Shown here: one piece after another, positions 31,997-38,593 of the stretch
How positions within the stretch are numbered: position 1 is the stretch's first letter
Layout of the letters: every line of letters begins with the position of its first letter
DNA from: an uncultured Alistipes sp.
GTDB lineage: Bacteria; Bacteroidota; Bacteroidia; Bacteroidales; Rikenellaceae
DNA: 64,000 nt
NCBI RefSeq assembly: GCF_949296715.1
Contig: NZ_CASFQD010000057.1
Coordinates: 74,584-138,583 of the forward strand
Reading direction: 5' to 3'
Position numbers and translations under genes: made by a program
Notes under the pieces: model-generated
The model's input: only the letters and a program-made list of their open reading frames with translations
Told to the model about the DNA's origin: nothing
Database searches by the model: none

Positions 31997-32923
31997 TTAT
32001 TTCAGCAGGAAGCGTTCGCAGTCGAGGGCGGCGATGCAGCCCGAGCCGGCGGCCGTCACGGCCTGGCGGTAGTGGGGGTCCTTGACGTCGCCCGCGGCGA
32101 AGACTCCCTCGATGTTGGTCTTCGACGTGCCCGGCACGGTGCGGATGTACCCCTCGGCGTCGAGCTCCAGCTGCCCGGCGAAGAGCTCCGTGTTGGGATG
32201 GTGGCCGATGGCCAGGAAGAAGCCCGAAATGTCGATCGTGCGCTCCGTGCCGTCGGTCTTGCGCAGCAGGGCACCCGTCACGCCCGAGTCGTCGCCCAGC
32301 ACCTCGACGGTGTTGTGCTCGAAGAGCACCTCGATGTTCGGCGTGTCGAAAACGCGCTGCTGCATCGCCTTCGAGGCCCGGAGGAAGGGCTTGCGGACGA
32401 TCAGGTAGACCTGACGGCAGAGCGAGGCGAGGTAGGTGGCCTCCTCGCAGGCCGTGTCGCCGCCGCCCACGACTGCCACGTCCTTCCTGCGGTAGAAGAA
32501 GCCGTCGCACGTGGCGCAGGCGCTCACGCCCTGCCCGCGGAACTTCGTCTCGGAGGGCAGGCCGAGGTATTTGGCCGAGGCTCCCGTGGCGATGATGAGG
32601 GCTTCGGCGCGCAGCTCCTTCGTGCCGTCGACGACGACGCGGAAGGGGCGCTGCGAGAGGTCGGCCTGCGTGATGACGCCCGAGCGGATGTCGGCGCCGA
32701 AGCGCTCGGCCTGGCGCCGCATGTCGGCCATCATCTGGTTGCCGTCCACGCCGTCGGGGTAGCCCGGGAAGTTCTCGACCTCGGTGGTCGTCGTGAGCTG
32801 CCCGCCCGGCTCGATGCCCTCGTAGAGGACCGGTTGCAGGTTGGCGCGCGAGGTGTAGATGGCGGCGGTGTACCCCGCGGGGCCGCTGCCGATGATCAGG
32901 ACTTTTACGTTTTCCGTTTCCAT
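31997..32923 (-). CDS. trxB: Thioredoxin reductase
   Basis: A 308-residue FAD/NADPH enzyme that reduces thioredoxin. FAD-binding motif KVLIIGSGPAGYTAAIYTSR starts at residue 7, the redox disulphide is CATCDGFFYRRKDVAVVGGG (with the NADPH-binding G-G-G), and the C-terminal FAD motif is GVFAAGDVKDPHYRQAVTAA. Start at ATG 32923; upstream extension has no coding character. It lies 28 nt after the WG-repeat gene and is probably read from the same transcript. Confidence 0.97.
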   Translation of the reverse strand: METENVKVLIIGSGPAGYTAAIYTSRANLQPVLYEGIEPGGQLTTTTEVENFPGYPDGVDGNQMMADMRRQAERFGADIRSGVITQADLSQRPFRVVVDGTKELRAEALIIATGASAKYLGLPSETKFRGQGVSACATCDGFFYRRKDVAVVGGGDTACEEATYLASLCRQVYLIVRKPFLRASKAMQQRVFDTPNIEVLFEHNTVEVLGDDSGVTGALLRKTDGTERTIDISGFFLAIGHHPNTELFAGQLELDAEGYIRTVPGTSKTNIEGVFAAGDVKDPHYRQAVTAAGSGCIAALDCERFLLK

Positions 32924-32951
32924 TGCGTTATTCTCTTTTTGTTTGTCGTTG

Positions 32952-33932
32952 TTATTCCTGTTTCGGTCTCGGGCCGAAGGGCGTAAGGCGGCGTCCGAGG
33001 TAGTCGAACAGCGCCCAGCGTCCGTTGCGGCGCACGTGTGCGACACTCTTCACGGGGTCGTACTCCACGATTTCGTATTCGGGCGGGATCACGTAGCGGC
33101 CCTGCCGGTCGATGAGCCCCATGCCCGTCGGGGTCTCGACCTCGGCGCGTCCCTCGTGGAAGTCGCCCGCCCAGAGGTACTGCGCCGGGATGACCGTCCG
33201 GTTTTCGGCATCGACGTATCCGAAGCCCGCTTCGTCCTCGACGCTCGCGAGCCCCTCGAAGAGGTGCCCGGCCCAGCGGTGTCCCGCGAGCCGCGGCGCG
33301 GGCGTGTAGCTTCCCTCCGCGTCGTGCAGCGTTGCCTGCGTCTCCCCGGCCTGCCCGATCTGTCGGCGCAGCGCCTCGAAGGCCGCGGCATCCGCCTCGC
33401 CCGGCGTGTCGAACGTGGCGTCGTGGTAGCGCAGCGGCAGCAGCCGTCCCGCCGTCCAGCGCAGGTTCGACGCCTTGAGGTTGTTGTGGCGGAACCGCAC
33501 CTCGCCGAGCCCCCGCTCGAGGGCGTCGAGCGCCGCAAGCAGCGTCTGTTTCTCCTCCGTGAGCAGCGCCTGTTCGAACGTACACCCCTCGGGCAGCGCT
33601 TCGAGCACGAGGTCCGTGGTCCGGGCCGTGCCGGCGGCATCCTCCCAGTGCAGTTCGCCTGGCAGCGTGCGGTATTCGCCGAGCCACGGCGTGTTGAGCT
33701 GCCGCAGCCGGGAGACGGTCCGCTCGATGCGCGGCAGCGCCGCGGCGGTCAGCGGCATCGAGAGCAGCCACCGCCGGCGCTGCCACTCGATTTCGGCCTC
33801 GACGAAGCGCGAACTCCGCTGCAGCATCGGGACGCCGCGGCCGTCGGTCACGGCGCGGGCCGTTGCGAGCCGCTCGAAGGCCAGGTCGGGCGTCTGCAGG
33901 GCCCGCATGAAGATCGGAAGGGTCGGGATCAT
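32952..33932 (-). CDS. WG-repeat protein with an N-terminal pseudokinase
   Basis: A 326-residue protein whose last 110 residues hold WG (KWG) beta repeats: AGFGYVDAENRTVIPAQY, GMGLIDRQGRYVIPPEY, GRWALFDYLGR. The N-terminal 210 residues resemble the kinase domain of the gene at 36587. The catalytic loop there reads HGDLKPEN, but here HNNLKASN (residues 149-156), so the catalytic Asp is replaced by Asn, and no clear glycine-rich loop or beta-3 Lys is visible. I infer a pseudokinase that binds or regulates its active partner. It begins 2 nt after the vWA stop and precedes trxB. Confidence 0.75.
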   Translation of the reverse strand: MIPTLPIFMRALQTPDLAFERLATARAVTDGRGVPMLQRSSRFVEAEIEWQRRRWLLSMPLTAAALPRIERTVSRLRQLNTPWLGEYRTLPGELHWEDAAGTARTTDLVLEALPEGCTFEQALLTEEKQTLLAALDALERGLGEVRFRHNNLKASNLRWTAGRLLPLRYHDATFDTPGEADAAAFEALRRQIGQAGETQATLHDAEGSYTPAPRLAGHRWAGHLFEGLASVEDEAGFGYVDAENRTVIPAQYLWAGDFHEGRAEVETPTGMGLIDRQGRYVIPPEYEIVEYDPVKSVAHVRRNGRWALFDYLGRRLTPFGPRPKQE

Positions 33933-33934
33933 CG

Positions 33935-34792
33935 CTATTCGGTTTTGACACTGATGGACCCGATGTTGAGCATGGCGACCAGCTCCGCGGCCGAGGCGTT
34001 GTAGCTCATGCCGCGGAAGGGCGGCAGGGCCCCCGGTCCCTTCGCCTCGCGGATCGCCTCCTCGAAGACCGCGGGCATCTCGCTCGAGCAGTCGTAGAGC
34101 AGCGCCGCATAGCGGTTCGGGTAGACGGCCTCCTCCTGCGTCGGGAAGAAGATCGTGCGCGGGTCGTCGCCCGCGGCGATGTGGATGTTTACGAGCAGCA
34201 CGCTGCCGTCGGCCGTCTGCAGCGAGCGGATCTGTCCGGCCAGGGCGCGCAGCTCCTCCTCGTCGCAGTCCGTGGCTTCGCCGTCGGTGATGTTGAAGAC
34301 CACGGGCGGAAAGCTTCCGGCATTTTCGGGGCGTGCCACCCAGGCGGCCGCCAGGTCGCGGGCCCGGCGCAGCGCCTCGCCCATGGGGGTCTGTCCGGCG
34401 GCCCGGGGCGCGACCCACGCCGGCGAGGGAACCTCCCGCAGCGCGATGTTGCCGTCGGGCAGGCGGTGTTCGACGAGCTCCGTCCGCACGGGCGGCTCAA
34501 AAGCCGCCAGCTGTGCGACGGAGAGCAGCTCCCCGCGCCCCGGCAGCAGCGAGCGCACCTCGTCGTTGCCCGAGTAGCCCAGCACGGCGATGTCGTAGTA
34601 GTCGCGCACGCCGTCGTCGCGCCGCGCCCGTTCGATCAGCTCGAAGAGCAGGTCGTTGGTGATGGCGGCGACCGCTTCGGCCTTGCTCGTCACCCGGCCG
34701 CGGAAGCGCAGTTCCTCGGTCATCGACCCCGAGCCGTCGATCAGCAGAATGAAGGCCGTGCGGCGGTTGCGCGTGATGCTCTGCGTGTACAT
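33935..34792 (-). CDS. von Willebrand factor A domain protein
   Basis: A 285-residue cytosolic protein with a vWA fold: the MIDAS motif LLIDGSGSMTEELRF (D-x-S-x-S) near residue 17, the downstream Thr/Asp positions in QTPMGEALRRARDLAAAW and FNITDGEATDCDEEEL. No signal peptide or membrane segment is seen. It resembles the stand-alone vWA proteins encoded with kinases and phosphatases (TerY-type). Here the partners are a WG-repeat kinase, DUF4954 and a WG pseudokinase; no PP2C gene is present. The start at 34792 is 8 nt behind the DUF4954 stop, and the next gene follows after 2 nt. Confidence 0.88.
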   Translation of the reverse strand: MYTQSITRNRRTAFILLIDGSGSMTEELRFRGRVTSKAEAVAAITNDLLFELIERARRDDGVRDYYDIAVLGYSGNDEVRSLLPGRGELLSVAQLAAFEPPVRTELVEHRLPDGNIALREVPSPAWVAPRAAGQTPMGEALRRARDLAAAWVARPENAGSFPPVVFNITDGEATDCDEEELRALAGQIRSLQTADGSVLLVNIHIAAGDDPRTIFFPTQEEAVYPNRYAALLYDCSSEMPAVFEEAIREAKGPGALPPFRGMSYNASAAELVAMLNIGSISVKTE

Positions 34793-34800
34793 GCCTGTCG

Positions 34801-36534
34801 TTATCGTTTGAGCCCGCGCACGGCATAGTAGTCGTCGCGGCGTTGTGCTTCGTTGTCGCTGTCCAGTCCGTAGCTGACGGCCATGTCGAGCGAGCAGTCG
34901 CGGTCGCGGTCCGCATCGGTCGCGGCACGCATCGCAGCGTGGGCGTTGCGGCCTGCGGCGATGGCTCCGTTGAGCTCCTCGACCGTCGGCGTGCGGCCCA
35001 GCAGGGCGGCGTAGGTCTGCTCGGCCCAGCTGTGGGCATAGTCGTCGTAGTGGACGAAGAAGACCCGGAAGGCGTTGTCCACGGCCTCGAGCGACGCCAG
35101 CTCGCCGCGGTCCACGGCATCGAGAATCTCCTCGGCCGCGCGGTGCGTGATGTACTGCCCGGCGATGTCGATCCAGCGGCCCGCACCGTTGTAACGGGTC
35201 GACGACTCGCCCTTGTCGAGCATGGCGCCCAGCGCCGCGACAATCGCCTTGTTGTAGAGCTTGAGGCCCCGCTGGAGCCCTGCGGCGCGGATCTGGACCT
35301 TGTTGTAGGTGTAGAGCGGCGCGTCGGGGTCCTGCTCCTCGAGCCGGTGGAGCATGTCCACGGCCCGGAGCATCGCCCCCGCGACGTAGGGGTTGTACTC
35401 CTCGAAGTTGATGACGTCGCGCCGGATTGTGCGGCGGTCGCGCGCCGGCCACTTCTCGATGTCGCGCACGGCGCCGTAGCTCGGGAGGTTCGCACCCGGC
35501 ATGAGCACCGAGCGTCCCTCCTTCTCGATGAGGTAGGAGTAGGGGAAGATCGAGGTGTCGTGGTGGTAGGAGTGGTGTCCCATGACCATCGTGAAGGCTC
35601 CTTCGAGCGCCGGCGACATGATGTAGGCGCTCGAGGCGAACTTGCAGCCGCGCAGGTGCACGGACTGGTGTACGGCGCCGCTCTTGAAGAGATGGTTGCT
35701 CTGGTTCGAGCCGCTGCCGGCGTTGAAGAACGAGAACATGCCGGCGATGAGCAGCGACGACTTGTGGTGCGAGACGGTGTAGGGGCCGGCGAAGATCGCC
35801 GCGGCCTCGCCGTTCTCGCAGTGCGAGTTGGCGAAGAAGAGCGATTCGGCCGCCGTGAAGCCCTTGTCCATGATGCAGCTCTCGCCGACGAAGCAGCGTT
35901 CGAGCGTCGTGCCGTTGTCGATGCGGGCCCCCTCGGCGGCGATGAAGTCGTAGGCCTTGACGTCGACGCCGACGTGCACGCCGTTGCGCAGCGTGCCGTT
36001 CACGAGCGCCGAGGCGCCGTCGATCTCGACGTCGTCGCCGATGCGCATCTCGCGGATGAAGCGTGCGCCGGTGAGGCGGCAGTTGCGGCCCACCTCGCCC
36101 ATCTCGGACGAGCGGGCCTCGGTCAGGCGGCCGATCATCGCCTCGAGTGCCGCGACGGTCTCGGGGCGGTGGCGGTAGACGGCCATCACGTAGGCGATCT
36201 GCGCCGACATCGTGTCGTAGATCTTCACCGTGCGGCCGCCGCATTCGTTCATCGTCGCGACGTCGACGCCGTTGCCGAAGGAGCTGCGACTGCGGCATTC
36301 GAGGGCCGTGACGCTTTGGACGAGCGTATTCTCGCCGAGGCGGTAGTTCTTGACGCGGGAGCGGATGATGCGGGCTCCCGGAGCGATTGCGATGTGACCC
36401 TCCAGGCGGCTCCCGATGAGCTGCGAGGGGGTGAAATCCTCCGAGACGTCGACCAGCGACCACTCCTCGGCGGTGTTGCCGAGGGCTTCGACGGCGGCGA
36501 TCTCTTCCGGAGTCAATTTTCTGTACTGATACAT
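34801..36534 (-). CDS. DUF4954 family protein
   Basis: A 577-residue protein of the Bacteroidota family DUF4954. The N-terminus is MYQYRKLTPEEIAAVEAL. From about residue 50 to 330 it has the short hexapeptide-like turns of a left-handed beta helix, for example IAPGARIIRSRVKNYRLGEN, IGDDVEIDGASALVNGTLRN and CFVGESCIMDKGF, as in acyl- and nucleotidyl-transferases. The second half is helical. The biochemical function is not known to me; a sugar-nucleotide or acyl transferase is possible. It is transcribed from its own consensus promoter and is followed closely by the vWA and WG genes. Start at ATG 36534; a longer frame upstream is an overlap with the kinase gene. Confidence 0.9.
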   Translation of the reverse strand: MYQYRKLTPEEIAAVEALGNTAEEWSLVDVSEDFTPSQLIGSRLEGHIAIAPGARIIRSRVKNYRLGENTLVQSVTALECRSRSSFGNGVDVATMNECGGRTVKIYDTMSAQIAYVMAVYRHRPETVAALEAMIGRLTEARSSEMGEVGRNCRLTGARFIREMRIGDDVEIDGASALVNGTLRNGVHVGVDVKAYDFIAAEGARIDNGTTLERCFVGESCIMDKGFTAAESLFFANSHCENGEAAAIFAGPYTVSHHKSSLLIAGMFSFFNAGSGSNQSNHLFKSGAVHQSVHLRGCKFASSAYIMSPALEGAFTMVMGHHSYHHDTSIFPYSYLIEKEGRSVLMPGANLPSYGAVRDIEKWPARDRRTIRRDVINFEEYNPYVAGAMLRAVDMLHRLEEQDPDAPLYTYNKVQIRAAGLQRGLKLYNKAIVAALGAMLDKGESSTRYNGAGRWIDIAGQYITHRAAEEILDAVDRGELASLEAVDNAFRVFFVHYDDYAHSWAEQTYAALLGRTPTVEELNGAIAAGRNAHAAMRAATDADRDRDCSLDMAVSYGLDSDNEAQRRDDYYAVRGLKR

Positions 36535-36567
36535 GGGCGTGATTGGGTGTGGGTTGTTTAGCAGATG

Positions 36568-36597
36568 CAAATATAGCGATTTGCCGCTAAATATCAA
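36568..36597 (-). promoter_or_regulatory. Promoter of the DUF4954-vWA-WG genes
   Basis: On the minus strand TTG (36595-36597), 19 nt, TATATTTG (36568-36575): a full consensus match, lying at the end of the kinase gene, 34 nt before the DUF4954 ATG. Confidence 0.8.
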
Positions 36598-37777
36598 ACT
36601 CCCTCCCCGTGCGGTCGATCTGCCTGCGGCACCCGTCGCGGATGACCTGTGCCCGGCCGTTGCGGAAAGGCTTGACGGCTTCGCAGCCCGGGCAGCTGAT
36701 GCGGGTGCGCCCCGCCGTGTCGATGTAGTGCCATACGTCGCCCAGCCGCACGGCCGCCAGCCCCTCCGTAAAGTCGAAGCCGCAGTCGTAGAGCGGCGCA
36801 ATGACGACCCGCTGCGGCGTGCGGTAGCCCCAGCGCCCCTGCTCGACGAAGAGTTCGGGCTCCTCCTCCGCGGTGTCGGTGTCGGAGCCGTTGTTGGTGC
36901 CGGGTGCTGCCGTGTTGTCGCTGCCGGTCTGCGCCGCAGCCAGCGCAAAGAGAGCCGCCGCGCCGCAGAGATGCGGCGTGGGGGAGGCGAGCAGTTCGGC
37001 GATGCGCAGCGGCAGGGCCATGCCCCGGCGGCGGAACAGCGCGGTGATCTCCCGGTAGGCGTCGTCCCCGGGGATGCGCTGCGGTGTGAGCAGCAGCCCG
37101 TCCGCACCGCCGTAGCGGAGCAGGAGCGTCGGGTCGCACGCCAGCGCATGCAGCGCCGTGGAGATCAGCGCCGCGGGGTAGTCGTCGAGCCGTTCGTCGT
37201 ACAGCTCGGCCGTGCGCGCCGGGTGCTGGTAGGCCGCCGTGCCCAGCTCCGGGCTGCGCTCCCCGGCGAAGGCGGGCAGGTAGGCGGCGTCGAAGTCGAT
37301 CGGGTGCAGCCCGCCGTCCGTGCCGACGATGATGTTCTCGGGTTTCAGGTCGCCGTGCGCCCGGTCGTCGGCCGTAAGCTCCGCGGCCAGCCGATCGAAC
37401 GCCGCGGCCAGGTCGTGCAGCCGTCCGCACTCCCCTGCATGCGCCGCCTCGCGCACGGCCCGGTCGAGCGTCACGCCCTCGATCCATTCGTCGAGCACGA
37501 CGTCGACCCACTCGCCGCGCTCGGGGGTCTCGTAGAGGTAGAGCTCGCGCTCGAGCAGCCGCTCGCCGTAGATTTCGCGCAGGTGGTGCGGCGGCCGCAG
37601 GTAGCAGCGCAGCGCGCAGACGCGGCCCGCATGGCGGATGCGGAAGACCGCGGCGCTGTTGCCCGCCGAGACGAGCGGACGACCCTGTGCGTCGCGGCAC
37701 AGTTCGATCCCGTCCAGCGTGCGGGTCAGGCCGTGCGGGTCGGCCAGTGTGGCGAGGTATTGGCGCAGCAGCGGCAT
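36587..37777 (-). CDS. Protein kinase-like protein with C-terminal WG repeats
   Basis: A 396-residue protein with a eukaryote-like kinase domain (about 1-270) followed by WG-type repeats (GRWGYRTPQRVVIAPLYDCG, DVWHYIDTAGRTR, CRRQIDRTGREF). The catalytic loop AHGDLKPENIIV is intact (HGD rather than HRD), the metal site reads DFD in place of DFG, and the usual beta-3 Lys position reads CALRCYL (Arg). Activity is therefore uncertain. It is cytosolic with no membrane helix. Start taken at ATG 37777 (MPLLRQYLATL); 37816 is possible. A pseudokinase relative lies three genes downstream. Confidence 0.82.
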   Translation of the reverse strand: MPLLRQYLATLADPHGLTRTLDGIELCRDAQGRPLVSAGNSAAVFRIRHAGRVCALRCYLRPPHHLREIYGERLLERELYLYETPERGEWVDVVLDEWIEGVTLDRAVREAAHAGECGRLHDLAAAFDRLAAELTADDRAHGDLKPENIIVGTDGGLHPIDFDAAYLPAFAGERSPELGTAAYQHPARTAELYDERLDDYPAALISTALHALACDPTLLLRYGGADGLLLTPQRIPGDDAYREITALFRRRGMALPLRIAELLASPTPHLCGAAALFALAAAQTGSDNTAAPGTNNGSDTDTAEEEPELFVEQGRWGYRTPQRVVIAPLYDCGFDFTEGLAAVRLGDVWHYIDTAGRTRISCPGCEAVKPFRNGRAQVIRDGCRRQIDRTGREFDI

Positions 37778-37873
37778 GTGCGGAGCGGATTCGGACCGCA
37801 GGGCCTTCAACGGCAAAACGGGGCCCCGAAAAGCCCCGTTCGCCGAAGACCGCCCGGGCGGTCCCGTGTGAGA

Positions 37874-38446
37874 TCAGTGGCAGCAGTGGCCGTTGTGGTC
37901 GTGGCCGTCGCAGCCGCAGTCGTGGTCACCGCAGTCGCAGCCGTCGCCGCAGCCGTGGTCGCCGCACGAACCGCAGGAGCAGTGGCCCTGCAGGTCCTCG
38001 GGCGTCACGTCGCGCACCGAGACGACCTCGACGTCGAAGTGGAGCGTCTTGCCCGCCATCGGGTGGTTGAAGTCCATCTTCACGTGCTCGTCGCCGACCT
38101 CCTTGACGATGCCCATCATGCGGTTGCCCTGGGCGTCGCTCATCGGCACCTGGCTCCCCTCGAAGAGGATATCCTCGGCCAGCTTGCCGTCGACCATGAA
38201 GATGTTCTTCGGCAGGTCCACGATGGCCTCGGCGATCAGCTCGCCGTAGCCGTCCTTGGGCTCCAGCGTGAAGGAGACCTTCTCGCCGGGCTCCTTGCCG
38301 AGGATCGCCTCCTCGAACTTCGGAAGCAGCATGCCCGTTCCGAAGATGAATTCGAGCGGCTGGCCCGGACGCGACTGGTCCGCGATCTGTCCGTCGACGG
38401 TGAGCTTGTAGTCCACGCCGACCATTTTGTTCTGTTCTACTTTCAT
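37874..38446 (-). CDS. slyD: SlyD-like FKBP peptidyl-prolyl isomerase with metal-binding tail
   Basis: A 190-residue FKBP of the SlyD type: MVGVDYKLTVDGQIADQSRP and PLEFIFGTGMLLPKFEEAIL form the FKBP fold, interrupted by the insert-in-flap chaperone domain (VDLPKNIFMVDGKLAEDILF to GIVKEVGDEHVKMDFNHPMA). It catalyses proline isomerisation and acts as a folding helper in the cytoplasm. The last 38 residues contain 10 Cys, 7 His and many Asp/Gly (HCSCGSCGDHGCGDGCDC), a metal tail as in E. coli SlyD, which delivers nickel to hydrogenase. Start at ATG 38446; the promoter is at 38498-38528. No hydrogenase or urease gene is in the window. Confidence 0.94.
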   Translation of the reverse strand: MKVEQNKMVGVDYKLTVDGQIADQSRPGQPLEFIFGTGMLLPKFEEAILGKEPGEKVSFTLEPKDGYGELIAEAIVDLPKNIFMVDGKLAEDILFEGSQVPMSDAQGNRMMGIVKEVGDEHVKMDFNHPMAGKTLHFDVEVVSVRDVTPEDLQGHCSCGSCGDHGCGDGCDCGDHDCGCDGHDHNGHCCH

Positions 38447-38497
38447 TGTCTGTTCAAAAATTGTTTCTCTTTTCGGTCCTTGCACTGCGTGCGGCCG

Positions 38498-38528
38498 CAA
38501 AGGTAGGAATTAACTTCCGAATTTCCAA
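38498..38528 (-). promoter_or_regulatory. Promoter of the SlyD-like gene
   Basis: On the minus strand TTG (38526-38528), 20 nt, TACCTTTG (38498-38505), about 50 nt before the ATG. Confidence 0.75.
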
Positions 38529-38593
38529 TTCGCAGCGGCGCACGATGCCGGCCCCTTTTCCGTATCCTCCTTCCGGCCCGGAGCGCACCTCCG

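Noticed and set aside
34801..37149. Extended start of the DUF4954 gene at 37149
   Set aside because: The extension overlaps the kinase gene and lacks family similarity; the ATG at 36534 follows a consensus promoter.
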